From assembly GCA_016927755.1 (NCBI GenBank), contig JAFGLZ010000197.1, positions 1 through 64,000 of the forward strand: 64,000 nt of DNA, written 5' to 3'. The DNA comes from Phycisphaerae bacterium (GTDB lineage: Bacteria > Planctomycetota > Phycisphaerae > UBA1845 > JAFGLZ01). The notes beneath the pieces are model-generated. The model ran no database searches and was not told where the DNA came from. It saw only the letters and a program-made list of their open reading frames with translations. This document shows, in pieces, positions 54,566-63,568 of the stretch (position 1 is the stretch's first letter; the number at the start of each line of letters is the position of its first letter). The position numbers and the translations under genes were made by a program.

Positions 54566-55255
54566 ATGAACCATCGAACGGCGGTCATTACGGTCTGGTT
54601 GATGGCGTCCTGGCTGGTCGGTCATGCGGTGGCCGCGCCAGTGCCCGACGTCGCGCCAAAGTCCTGGGAGCTGAGCTTCGACTTCGTCGATCCCCAGACG
54701 ATCACGCTCCAGTTGCCTGGATACGACCGAGCCCAAACGTTCTGGTACATGCTCTACACGGTGACGAACAACACGGGGCGCGAGGTGCAGTTCCTCCCGC
54801 GCTTCGAGCTGATGACGAACACGATGCAGGTCTTGCCCGGTGACCCGGGCGTGCATCCGATGGTGTTCGAGGCCATCAAGCGACGACACCGTCCGACGCA
54901 CCCGTTGCTCATCGAGCCCGTCAGGATCATGGGCCGCCTCCTCCAGGGCCCGGACAACGCCCGAAGCAGCGTCGTGATCTGGCCGCAGTTCGACATTCGC
55001 GCCAACCAATTCACGGTGTACATCGCCGGTCTATCGGGCGAGTCGGCCCTGGTGCCGAACCCGGACTACAAGCCCGGACAGCCCGAATTCGAGACGAAGA
55101 AGCTCGGCAGCGGCGCCGAGATCAGAGTTCCGGTCAACCCGAGGTACTTCACCCTGCGAAAGACGCTCGCCATTCGCTACCTTCTGCCCGGCGACGAGCA
55201 GACGAGAGCCCAGGCAAGGGTCGGCCGGCTCGGCACGGATTGGGTGATGAGGTAG
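54566..55255 (+). CDS. Exported protein of unknown function
   Basis: A 229-residue protein with a clear signal peptide ([20 protein letters not shown], cleavage near AVAAP). The mature domain is beta-rich and contains [41 protein letters not shown] and [26 protein letters not shown], suggesting an Ig-like or beta-sandwich fold. No catalytic motif is recognised. ATG 54566 is used because the signal peptide starts there; ATG 54536 is in frame. It sits 36 bases upstream of rpmA, where rplU is usually found, and may share its transcript. Confidence 0.75.
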   Translation: MNHRTAVITVWLMASWLVGHAVAAPVPDVAPKSWELSFDFVDPQTITLQLPGYDRAQTFWYMLYTVTNNTGREVQFLPRFELMTNTMQVLPGDPGVHPMVFEAIKRRHRPTHPLLIEPVRIMGRLLQGPDNARSSVVIWPQFDIRANQFTVYIAGLSGESALVPNPDYKPGQPEFETKKLGSGAEIRVPVNPRYFTLRKTLAIRYLLPGDEQTRAQARVGRLGTDWVMR

Positions 55256-55291
55256 CTTGTCTGACGGATAAGCACAAATGGAGTACGTGAG

Positions 55292-55537
55292 ATGGCACAT
55301 AAGAAGGGACAAGGATCCACTCGCAACGGTCGCGACAGCAATCCGCAATATCGCGGCGTCAAGGCCTACGGCGGCCAGGCAGTCAAGCCGGGCTCGATTA
55401 TCGTTCGTCAGTGTGGCACGCCGTTCAAGCCCGGAATGAACGTCAGACGAGGCCGGGATGACACCCTCTTCTCCGTCGTCGAGGGAACGGTGAAGTTCAC
55501 GGGTCGGCGCGTCTCCGTCGAGCCGGTGAGCAACTAG
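55292..55537 (+). CDS. rpmA: 50S ribosomal protein L27
   Basis: An 81-residue protein with the L27 sequence from [17 protein letters not shown] to VSVEPVSN. L27 reaches the peptidyl transferase centre of the large subunit. The N-terminus begins MAHKKGQG without the cleaved leader seen in Firmicutes. GGAG precedes the ATG. It is usually preceded by rplU (L21), which is absent here, and followed by obg as in many bacteria. An intrinsic terminator separates it from obg. Confidence 0.97.
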   Translation: MAHKKGQGSTRNGRDSNPQYRGVKAYGGQAVKPGSIIVRQCGTPFKPGMNVRRGRDDTLFSVVEGTVKFTGRRVSVEPVSN

Positions 55538-55567
55538 CGTCCCCGCGCGATAGCGGGCGGACCATTC

Positions 55568-55598
55568 AAAGGGTGGCTCGACGTGGCCGCCCTTTTTT
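55568..55598 (+). terminator. Intrinsic terminator between rpmA and obg
   Basis: AAAGGGTGGC (55568-55577) pairs with GCCGCCCTTT (55586-55595) apart from one G-U, around an 8-base loop, followed by TTT for a run of six T (55593-55598). It could end or attenuate the rpmA transcript before obg. Confidence 0.85.
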
Positions 55599-55626
55599 CG
55601 TGGCGGTTCCGGGGTACCGGGCGAGC

Positions 55627-56646
55627 ATGTTCATTGACGAGGCCGAGATCTACGTCAGGGGCGGCGACGGCGGCAACGGCTCGCCCAGCCTGCGGAGAGA
55701 GAAGTTCGTCCCCCGCGGAGGGCCCGATGGCGGCGACGGCGGGGACGGCGGCGGCGTCTATCTCCTCGCCGAGGCCGGCCTCGACACGCTCCTCGATCTC
55801 AAGGGCAAACACCACTGGATCGCCGAGCCCGGAAAGCACGGCAGAGGCAAGAACATGCACGGCCGTCGAGGAAAGGACCTGCACATCAAGGTCCCGCCCG
55901 GCACGCTGATCTACGATCGCGACACGGGCATGTTGCTGAAAGACCTCGTCGAGGCGGATCAGCCCGTTCTCGTCGCCGCCGGAGGCCCCGGCGGCAGGGG
56001 CAACAAGCACTTCACCTCGCCCACGCACCAGACGCCCCGCGAGTTCGAGCAAGGGCTGCCCGGCCAGGAGCGACACCTCCGGCTCGAGCTCAAGCTCATC
56101 GCCGACGTCGGACTCGTCGGTCTGCCCAACGCCGGCAAGAGCACGCTCCTGTCCCGCCTGAGCCGCGCCCGCCCGAAGATCGCCGACTACCCGTTCACCA
56201 CGCTCGAACCGCAGCTCGGAATCGTCGAGATGTCCGGCTATCGCCGATTCGTCATGGCCGACCTGCCCGGTCTGATCGAGGGCGCCCATGAAGGCCGCGG
56301 CCTGGGCGACACCTTCCTGCGACACATCGAGCGAACCCGCGTCATCGTCCACCTCGTCGACGTGGTCGGAACCGAGGGCGATCCCGTCGAGCACTATCAC
56401 GCCATCCGCAACGAGCTCAACAAGTACTCCCAGATCCTCGCGATCAAGCCCGAGCTGATCGTGATCAGCAAGCTCGACCTGACGGATGCCGACGAGCTCG
56501 CCGACGTCTTCGTGGAGGAGATGGGCAAGCCCGCCCTGCGAATCAGCGCCGCCACCGGCAATGGGCTCGACGCAATGCTCGACCGCATCTGGCGAATGGT
56601 CGAAGCCGCCCGAGGCGACGCCAGCCAGGTCGCCGAGTCCGTCTGA
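55627..56646 (+). CDS. obg: Obg family GTPase (CgtA)
   Basis: A 339-residue ribosome-assembly and stress-response GTPase. The Obg fold (residues 1-158) contains the Gly-rich VRGGDGGNGSPSLRREKF and GGPDGGDGGDGG stretches. The G domain has GLPNAGKSTLL (P-loop, near 165), YPFTTLEPQLG (switch I), DLPGLIEGA and SKLD for the base. No C-terminal OCT domain is seen after ~335, as in many short bacterial Obg proteins. ATG 55627 starts the canonical MFIDEAEIYV; the open frame reaches back into the terminator. Follows rpmA on the same strand. Confidence 0.95.
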   Translation: MFIDEAEIYVRGGDGGNGSPSLRREKFVPRGGPDGGDGGDGGGVYLLAEAGLDTLLDLKGKHHWIAEPGKHGRGKNMHGRRGKDLHIKVPPGTLIYDRDTGMLLKDLVEADQPVLVAAGGPGGRGNKHFTSPTHQTPREFEQGLPGQERHLRLELKLIADVGLVGLPNAGKSTLLSRLSRARPKIADYPFTTLEPQLGIVEMSGYRRFVMADLPGLIEGAHEGRGLGDTFLRHIERTRVIVHLVDVVGTEGDPVEHYHAIRNELNKYSQILAIKPELIVISKLDLTDADELADVFVEEMGKPALRISAATGNGLDAMLDRIWRMVEAARGDASQVAESV

Positions 56647-56674
56647 ATCCTTCCGGGCGAATCCCACATCCGGC

Positions 56675-58477
56675 CTATTCGGATTTCTCAAACGGGTTGG
56701 CGCTCGGCCGATAGGTCCTCGTTACCTCATTCTCCGCCGGAATCACGCCGTACAGCTCCGGTCGCCGTCGCGAGAAGATCATCTCCCGCCAGCCGCGACG
56801 CTGTTCCGGAAGGTCGCCCGTGAAGTAGCTGGGGATGCCCGTCTTGCCGGGCTTGGGTGAGTGCGCCGCCTTGCCGGCGTAGTAGACCTTCTTCTCATCG
56901 AAGTCGACGTCCACATACACCACGCCGTTCTTCTGGAAGTGCGAGGCAACCATGACGTAGCCGTACGGGTCGACCACCAGCGAACGCAGACCCGTATCCG
57001 AGCTGTTCCAGTGCGCGCAGGCGACCCAGCACCCGTTGTCGACTGCCCGGGCCCGCAGCATCAGCTCGTTGTTGCACCCGTCCGCTCCCCAGTGCTGCGA
57101 GGGATCCAGGATGATCTCCGCCCCCTTCAGCGCCAGAACCCGATCCACCTCGTGCGTGTACAGGTCGCCGCACAGGTGGATCCCGATCCGGGCGAAATCG
57201 GTGTCATGGACCTTGATCTCGTCGAAGCCCTTCGTCCAGTAGATCGACTCGCTGAAGACGACCTTGCCCGTCCGGTCCCAGACGATCCCCTGGCTGACGC
57301 GGTCCTTCTTCCGAAGCCCCCCGATGACGATGTAGCATCCCATCTTTCGGGCACGATCGGCCACCATGGCCATCGCCTGCTCCCCCACCTCGTTCTCAAC
57401 GACGGCCGCCATCTCCGACAAGAGCAGGAGATCCGGCTTCAGCGGCGCGGCCTGGTCGATCACGTCGAGCATGACCTTCGGGATGACGTTATCGCGCCAG
57501 ATGTCCTTGCCGTCGAAGTAGCCGACGGCGATCCGGGCCTTGCGCTTCTTGAACGCCGGCAGCTTGGGCGGCGTCCACGGCTCGGCGATCGGCTTGAAGG
57601 CCTTGCGGTCCCCCTGGCAGTTGCAGAAGAAGATGTTCTCCTTCTGATAGAATGGCGAATGAACGTTGATCTTCCTCTTGTCCAGGTTGACCGTGGCCCG
57701 CGCGATCCCGTCGTCGTACCCCGTGTCCGCCACCGCCACCCCGACACGATTCAAGATCATGCTCCGCCCCCAGGCCGCTCCCTGCATGCCGATCTCGTAG
57801 CGGTTCGCTAGCAGCGTCCGGGGATCGGCGTACATGGCCGTGATCATGTGGGCATGGCTGTCGAGACACCGCGCCTTGAGCAGCGGCACCCACTGGAACG
57901 GGTCGCGAAACCGCTCCGGGGTGTGGTGCCAGACGAGGATCTCGGCCCCCTTCAGACGCAGGACGTTGTACGCCTCGGGAAAGTAGAAGTCCGTCGTGAT
58001 CGACAGGCCGACCATGCCCAGCTCCGTCTTGAAGACCGGCAACTCGCCTCCGAGCGAGATGCCGTCCTCATCGGGTAGCGCGTGCGTCTTGCGGTACTTG
58101 CCCAGGACGTTACCCTCACGCCCGATCAGCAGGGCCGAGTGATACGTCTTCCCGCCACCGGCCTTCTCGACCATCGCCATCGCCAGATGTGTGCTGTGGC
58201 CGCGGGCCAGCGCCGCGAAGTCCGCCAGATCCGCCGCCTCTGTAGCCTCATTGAAAGACAGGAAAGGCATGAACGGCAGCACAATCAAATCCGTCGGACG
58301 CTCCGCCGCACGCGCCAGCGCCTCCAGCACGTAAGCCCGCGTCTTCCGGTCCTTCACATCCGGCAGGCACACCGTCGCCAACTCGACCACACGCTGACCC
58401 TCAACCCGTGTCATCGCGCTAGCCTGATGCAGTAGCACCGAACCCGCCAGAACGAGCATGATCACGAACCGCCGCAC
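56675..58477 (-). CDS. Exported protein with two nitrilase-superfamily domains
   Basis: A 600-residue protein with a signal peptide (VLAGSVLLHQASA) and two carbon-nitrogen hydrolase domains. The first (about 30-300) keeps the Lys motif GKYRKTHALPDE but reads LPFMPF where Glu is expected and LSITTDFYFPE where the catalytic Cys is expected, so it looks inactive. The second (about 320-570) retains LLLLSEM with the Glu and IGIHLCGDLY with the Cys, and a Lys in ESIYWTKG. It could hydrolyse an amide or nitrile outside the cytoplasm. GTG 58477, with GGGAGG 7 bases upstream, is preferred to the longer open frame. Confidence 0.82.
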   Translation of the reverse strand: MRRFVIMLVLAGSVLLHQASAMTRVEGQRVVELATVCLPDVKDRKTRAYVLEALARAAERPTDLIVLPFMPFLSFNEATEAADLADFAALARGHSTHLAMAMVEKAGGGKTYHSALLIGREGNVLGKYRKTHALPDEDGISLGGELPVFKTELGMVGLSITTDFYFPEAYNVLRLKGAEILVWHHTPERFRDPFQWVPLLKARCLDSHAHMITAMYADPRTLLANRYEIGMQGAAWGRSMILNRVGVAVADTGYDDGIARATVNLDKRKINVHSPFYQKENIFFCNCQGDRKAFKPIAEPWTPPKLPAFKKRKARIAVGYFDGKDIWRDNVIPKVMLDVIDQAAPLKPDLLLLSEMAAVVENEVGEQAMAMVADRARKMGCYIVIGGLRKKDRVSQGIVWDRTGKVVFSESIYWTKGFDEIKVHDTDFARIGIHLCGDLYTHEVDRVLALKGAEIILDPSQHWGADGCNNELMLRARAVDNGCWVACAHWNSSDTGLRSLVVDPYGYVMVASHFQKNGVVYVDVDFDEKKVYYAGKAAHSPKPGKTGIPSYFTGDLPEQRRGWREMIFSRRRPELYGVIPAENEVTRTYRPSANPFEKSE

Positions 58478-58562
58478 GGTCTCACCTCCCGAGGACGGTT
58501 GACCAACGCCATCCTCCGCGGAATCCCCAAGTCCCAACGAACCCGCCGCCCCACCGTGTCGG

Positions 58563-59660
58563 TCACTTGACGTTTCGGTCCTTCGATCTTTCGACATGTC
58601 CACTTTTCGACCTTTCGGCGTTTGCTTCAGCGTACGTCCAATGTGGCTCCCACCCCGTCGGCAGCGGAAGCAACGGACCTTCCTTCGCGTCATGATACAT
58701 CTCGCGGAAGGCCCGGCTCTGCGGCCCCACCACGGGAGCGTCCGACATCCGCATCAGCGCCATCGGCGCCCCCGACCATTCCGACAGCCCCCCGTCGATC
58801 ACGGAGATGGTCATGAGCACGTACTTGCCATCGGGCGATGTCGCGCCGCCGTAGACGTGCCGGGCACGCTGGGCATAGATCGCTTGTCTGTTAGTCCCGT
58901 CGCCGTTCGCCACCCACAGTTGCGTCCAACCCCCTCCCTCTTTCGGTTCCACGTCTTTTGGGTTGTGCGCGAAGATGACGCGCCTGGAATCGGCAAGCCA
59001 GTCCGGCGTGCACGCCCAGGCCTCGCTGACGGCGTTCACCTCGCCGGTCCCCACGTTCATCCGGGCGATGGTCCACTGCTGCCCGAGGTAGTTCGCAGTG
59101 CCGCAAAACCACTTGCCGTCGGGCGACCAGAAGAGCTGCTGATAGAAGCCCTTCCGCTTGAGTTTCCGCAGCAGACGCTTCGTCGCCACCTCGACGATCT
59201 CGATCCCCTGCCTGGTCAGGCAGGCGATCCGCTTGCCCTCGGGGCCCCAGCACGCCCAGGGGTACTGCCCCTTCTCGCCGTACACGACCGGCTCGCTCCC
59301 GTCGGCGTTGGCCATGATGAGGTTTCCCTGGAATCCCCAGAGGTCATGACTAATGATCGAGCCCCGGGGCAAACGGCGATACAGCAGACGCGTCCCGTCC
59401 GGTGAGAAACGCGGCGCCGCCTCCGCGTAGTCGGGCGTATTCGTGATGTTCCGCAGTCCGGACCCGTCCGGACGCATGAGATACAGGTCCCAGTCCTTCT
59501 CCTTGCTCCGAGCACCGAAGACGATCCAGCCCTTGCCGCGCACCTCTTCCGCCAACTCGACGACGTCTTGCGCCGGCGGCGGTTCCGCCGCCCTCCCGAT
59601 GCCTCCCGCGCCGAGACAAGCGAAAAGGATCGTAACGACCGGAATCGAACGCGTGAACAA
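58563..59660 (-). CDS. Exported PD40/TolB-like beta-propeller protein
   Basis: A 365-residue protein starting at TTG 59660 with AAGGAGG 6 bases upstream and a signal peptide (FTRSIPVVTILFACLGAGG). It contains several WD40-like PD40 repeats: DLYLMRPDGSGLRNIT, APRFSPDGTRLLYRR, LFWSPDGKWFCGTAN, LWVANGDGTNRQAIY and GATSPDGKYVLMTIS, like TolB or DPP-IV propellers. The C-terminus ends in a charged duplication (AERSK then VERSKDRNVK) that looks added to the propeller. It precedes the nitrilase gene by 85 bases on the same strand and may act in the same pathway. Confidence 0.82.
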   Translation of the reverse strand: MFTRSIPVVTILFACLGAGGIGRAAEPPPAQDVVELAEEVRGKGWIVFGARSKEKDWDLYLMRPDGSGLRNITNTPDYAEAAPRFSPDGTRLLYRRLPRGSIISHDLWGFQGNLIMANADGSEPVVYGEKGQYPWACWGPEGKRIACLTRQGIEIVEVATKRLLRKLKRKGFYQQLFWSPDGKWFCGTANYLGQQWTIARMNVGTGEVNAVSEAWACTPDWLADSRRVIFAHNPKDVEPKEGGGWTQLWVANGDGTNRQAIYAQRARHVYGGATSPDGKYVLMTISVIDGGLSEWSGAPMALMRMSDAPVVGPQSRAFREMYHDAKEGPLLPLPTGWEPHWTYAEANAERSKSGHVERSKDRNVK

Positions 59661-59916
59661 GCCAATCCTCCTTCCGGCGCGAACCCTTTCCGGCTCAAGC
59701 ACGCCCGATACTAACAGCATAACGCCGAAACCCATGCCTGTCCGTTAGTCGACAGATTCTGACAAGGCAGGTGTCAGCGGAACCCTCGCCACTTCCGCGG
59801 GAACGCGTAAACGGTTTGGTGTCCTATTGGGGGGATGTCGTTTCTGTGGGGGGCAACGCTCATTCCAAGACAAACCGCCCGCCCCCAGCAGTCAAGCCGT
59901 CCGGAAAGACTGGACG

Positions 59917-61632
59917 TCAGACGAATCGGGACGTGGATCGCCGAGCGACCGCCCCCACCGCCATCAGTAGTGCCGCTAGGCCCAAGAACGGCTCGACGCC
60001 GCTGCCGCATTTGAACGCCGCCTGGACCTCGGCGTTGCCATCCAGCGTCAGCGACAACGCCAGGTTGGTGTCCTCCCGGGCGTGGTTCGCGTCGCCCGGG
60101 TAGTTCGGATCGAAGATCAGCCACCGATTGAAGGACCTGTCCGTGTTTGGCGCCGCCGTCAACGCCACCGGCGTACCGGCAGGGTAGACCGGCGCGTTCG
60201 CATCGTTCGGCTCGGGGTCGATGTCCACGCTGCCCCATAGATCATTGATGACGGTCAGCGCAAGAACGCAAGTCGCCTCGTAGGGCCCGATCGCAACTGT
60301 CATCGGATGACTCACCTGCTCATGGTGAAGCGTCCCGTCTGCGGTGGTCCGCCCAGGCGCATCGTACCGCATGACCCGCAAGTGCATTAGCGAGTAATAG
60401 GGCGTCGTCCTGGGATCGGTGTTCGGAATGCCGTGGTTGACCCACGCCCCGCTGAGTCCGTACTCATAGGCGTCGCCGGTGCACTGCGTCGCCGAGGGCG
60501 TACTATCGTCGGAGTAGTGCGACCAGTACGTGTCAGGGCTCATGTCCGTGGCGAACTCGTGCGAGATCAGAACGGAGCCCTGGACGCCCGTGACCATCTC
60601 CCAGGTGATCTGACCCGTCGCCACGCTATCCGGTACGCCGTCAACCGTGACCCCGCCGAGATTCAGATCGTTGTAGTACGTCATCCCCGCCGCGGCCGGA
60701 CTGTAGTCGTACAGGTCCATGATCGACGGGATCTCATGAACCCGCAGGTGCGTCGTGACGTCTTGGCGACGTTCGTAAAACCGGTGTACCCGCTGCGTCA
60801 GCGGCCCGCTATTGGCCCCCATGTAAGACCGCAGCGCCCGCACCGGCCCGTCCTTGTTCACGAAGAACGCCCCCTCGGCGTTGCTGAACGTGTCCTCGGA
60901 CCGCCCGCAGTATCCGACGTAGAACAGGTTCTTGTGGCGATCCAGGATGTCCACGCCCGTTGACCCGCCCGCATAGACGTTCAGCTCGTCGCGAATCCAC
61001 CGATCAGAGAAATGCGTGCGGTAGTACGCCGAGACGGCCTCCGAATCCTCCGGATTCGGGCCCTTGCTCGTCTTGTAGTTCGGAATATAGGTCCCCCTCA
61101 GCAGGTCGAACGTGTACGCGACATAGTCCTGCCCCGCGTCGGGACTCAGCGTCCCGTCGGTCACGAACAGATACACATAGCCGATCGAGCTGTCCAACGG
61201 GTCCGTGACTTCCACCTCGACGCCGCTGCCCGCCACCACGCCCGATGGCTCGCCCGCTCCCGGTCCCGGGCGCTCGCCGGCGTCCTTGGCCATGAAGACC
61301 AGTTCGTCATCCGCGTCAAACGTCGGATCAGGATCGGCCCCGCAGTACGTGTTCGCGTCGGCATACGCCAGCGTCGTCACGCCAATCGGGCTGTCGTCGT
61401 AGACTACGCCAAAGTCCACGATCTTTCGCTCGTCGATCTGGACCGGGATCTGGACCCATCCCCCCTCGTACTGGAACGCGACCACCTGACTCGGCGCCTG
61501 CCCGACAAGCGACGGAACGTCGGCCCCCGCGAGCACCACCGGGTCCGCATCCCGGCTCAACGCCCTCGCCTCGGGGGGCAGAGCCACCGCCGCGGCGACA
61601 ATACACAACGACCGAACCGTCGCGCGAACCAT
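59917..61632 (-). CDS. Exported surface protein of unknown function, paralogue 1, with Cys-Gly C-terminal anchor
   Basis: A 571-residue protein with a signal peptide, followed by a conserved domain: VVAFQYEGGWVQIPVQIDERKIVD, FDADDELVFMAKDAG and DPLDSSIGYVYLFVTDG. It continues with YRTHFSDRWIRDELNVYAGGSTGVDILDRHKN and RALRSYMGANSGPLTQRVHRFYE. Residues ~455-535 are an InlB-like repeat with SFNRWLIFDPNYPGDANH, then CGSGVEPFLG, a hydrophobic helix and ARRSTSR. The same order occurs in its neighbour 61751-63454 at high identity, so they arose by tandem duplication. Function unknown; the InlB-CG tail indicates surface attachment. Confidence 0.75.
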   Translation of the reverse strand: MVRATVRSLCIVAAAVALPPEARALSRDADPVVLAGADVPSLVGQAPSQVVAFQYEGGWVQIPVQIDERKIVDFGVVYDDSPIGVTTLAYADANTYCGADPDPTFDADDELVFMAKDAGERPGPGAGEPSGVVAGSGVEVEVTDPLDSSIGYVYLFVTDGTLSPDAGQDYVAYTFDLLRGTYIPNYKTSKGPNPEDSEAVSAYYRTHFSDRWIRDELNVYAGGSTGVDILDRHKNLFYVGYCGRSEDTFSNAEGAFFVNKDGPVRALRSYMGANSGPLTQRVHRFYERRQDVTTHLRVHEIPSIMDLYDYSPAAAGMTYYNDLNLGGVTVDGVPDSVATGQITWEMVTGVQGSVLISHEFATDMSPDTYWSHYSDDSTPSATQCTGDAYEYGLSGAWVNHGIPNTDPRTTPYYSLMHLRVMRYDAPGRTTADGTLHHEQVSHPMTVAIGPYEATCVLALTVINDLWGSVDIDPEPNDANAPVYPAGTPVALTAAPNTDRSFNRWLIFDPNYPGDANHAREDTNLALSLTLDGNAEVQAAFKCGSGVEPFLGLAALLMAVGAVARRSTSRFV

Positions 61633-61750
61633 CCGTTGCCCCCTTCCTCACCGCCCTGCGTCCGCGCGGTGATGATGTCAACAAGGCATGAGGTGTGTCA
61701 GGGCCCGCCCAAACCATCGCGGCACGCCGTCATGATCCGCCGAAGGGACG

Positions 61751-63454
61751 CTATCCTCGCCGCCGGATCAGCGTAACGGCCAACGTTAGAAGTGCCATCC
61801 CGAGGAACGGGGACAGACCCGTGCCGCACTTGAAGGCCGCCTGGACCTCTCGGTTGGTGTCCAGGACGACCTGAATCGCGAGATTGCCATCCGCGGCGGC
61901 GTAGTTCGCGTCGCCCGGGTAGTTTGGGTCGAAGATGAGCCACTCGTTGAACGACCGTCCTTCGTTTGGCTGGGCCGTAAGCGTCACCGGCGTCCCTAAG
62001 GCGTACTCCGGTGCGTTCGGATCCGCCGGCGCCGGATCGAGCTGGACCGTGCCCCACAGCCCGTTCACGACGGTCAGGCTCAGCAGGCATGTGGGTTCAT
62101 AAGGCGTGGTCGTCACCTCCAGAGGCGTCGACGCCTGGTCGTGCCGCAGCGCCGCCAGCGCGACGGTCGCGCCGGGCGGCTCGTAGTAGAGGGTCCGCCG
62201 TGCGGTGAGGTAATAGTACGGCCCCATCAGCGGATCGGTATTGAGAATGAACTGCCCAATCCAGAACCCACTCGTCCCGTACTCGTAGGCATCGCCCGTG
62301 CACTGCGTCGTCGACGGCGTGCTGTCGTCGGAGTAGTAGTTGATGACGTAGTTGATTAGAAGGTCGGTGTCTATCCCGGAGGAGATCGCCAGGGACCCTT
62401 GAGCGCCCGTGACCAACTCCCACTGAGGAACGCCGTACGTATACGTATCCGGCACGCCGTCGATGAGCAGGCCGGACGTGTTGATGTTGTCATAGTGCGT
62501 CATCCCCGAGGCCGCCGGACTGTAGTCGTACAGGTCCATCATGCCGGGAATGATGTGCACGCGCAGGTGGGTGGCAACGTCCTGGCACTGCTCGTAGAAC
62601 CGATGAACGCGCTGGGTCAGCGGCCCGCTGTTGGCCCCGAGGTACGAGCGAAGCGCGCGAACCGGTCCGTCCTTGTTGACGAAGAACGCCCCCTCCCCGT
62701 TGCTGAACGTGTCTTCCGTCCGCTCGCATCCGCCCGGCGCGTACAGGTTCTTGTGCCGGTCGAGGATGTCCACCCCCGTCGCCCCCCCGGCGTAAACGTT
62801 GATCTCATCGCAGATCCACCGGTCCGAGAAGTGCGTTCGGTAGTACGCCGAGAACGCCTGCGAGTTCTCTGGGTTCGGCCCGTGTCCCGTGTTGTAGTTG
62901 GGGATGTACGCACCGGCCAACAGGTTGAACGCGTACGAAACGTAGTCCTGACCGGCGTCCGGATTCAGCGTTCCGTCCGTCCGATACAGGTAGACGTACC
63001 CCGTCGCGCTATCTAGAGGATCGGTGATGGTCAACAGCAGGCCCGTCCCGGCGATCACGCCCGCGGGCTCACCCGCGCCGGGCCCCGCCTCATCGCCAGC
63101 GTCTTTGGCCATGAAGACCAGCTCGTCGTCCGCGTCGAACGTCGGGTCCGTGTCCGCGCCAGTGTAGGTGTTCGGATCGACGTACGCCGTCGTCGTGTGC
63201 CCCGCGCAGTTGGGGTCCAGGTTGACCTGGCTGTAATCCACCACCTTCCGCTCGTCGATCTGCACGGGAATCTGCTGCCAGCCCCCGTCGTATCGGAACG
63301 CCACGATGTTGCCCACGCCAACGCCCGTCAGCCACGGCAGACTCGAGCCGAGCAGCACGACGGGATCGCGATCGCGCTCCAACGTGCTGGCCTCCAGCAT
63401 CGAACACACGAATAGCGATACGATCAGCGCGTGACAGACTCGGGCCTTGGACAT
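61751..63454 (-). CDS. Exported surface protein of unknown function, paralogue 2, with Cys-Gly C-terminal anchor
   Basis: A 567-residue paralogue of the protein at 59917-61632. ATG 63454 is chosen because GGAGGGG lies just upstream; the frame opens 18 bases earlier at another ATG. After the signal peptide come IVAFRYDGGWQQIPVQIDERKVVDY, FDADDELVFMAKDAG and RTHFSDRWICDEINVYAGGATGVDILDRHKN, and LRSYLGANSGPLTQRVHRFYEQ. The InlB-like region contains SFNEWLIFDPNYPGDANY, and the tail is CGTGLSPFLG, a helix and RRRG. The gap to paralogue 1 is 118 bases. No catalytic motif is seen. Confidence 0.75.
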   Translation of the reverse strand: MSKARVCHALIVSLFVCSMLEASTLERDRDPVVLLGSSLPWLTGVGVGNIVAFRYDGGWQQIPVQIDERKVVDYSQVNLDPNCAGHTTTAYVDPNTYTGADTDPTFDADDELVFMAKDAGDEAGPGAGEPAGVIAGTGLLLTITDPLDSATGYVYLYRTDGTLNPDAGQDYVSYAFNLLAGAYIPNYNTGHGPNPENSQAFSAYYRTHFSDRWICDEINVYAGGATGVDILDRHKNLYAPGGCERTEDTFSNGEGAFFVNKDGPVRALRSYLGANSGPLTQRVHRFYEQCQDVATHLRVHIIPGMMDLYDYSPAASGMTHYDNINTSGLLIDGVPDTYTYGVPQWELVTGAQGSLAISSGIDTDLLINYVINYYSDDSTPSTTQCTGDAYEYGTSGFWIGQFILNTDPLMGPYYYLTARRTLYYEPPGATVALAALRHDQASTPLEVTTTPYEPTCLLSLTVVNGLWGTVQLDPAPADPNAPEYALGTPVTLTAQPNEGRSFNEWLIFDPNYPGDANYAAADGNLAIQVVLDTNREVQAAFKCGTGLSPFLGMALLTLAVTLIRRRG

Positions 63455-63568
63455 CGAACGCCCCTCCGACATGAGTTGCCCCCCGAACAGTACCTCCTAG
63501 TATATCGCGTCGCCTCTCGCCAAGAAAGACAAGAGCCCCAATCGTATCGGTGGGCCCACGCTCCCAGT

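Noticed and set aside
54329-55009. N-terminal extension of the dipeptide epimerase
   Set aside because: It overlaps the divergent exported-protein gene and has no family similarity; the family start is at 54328.
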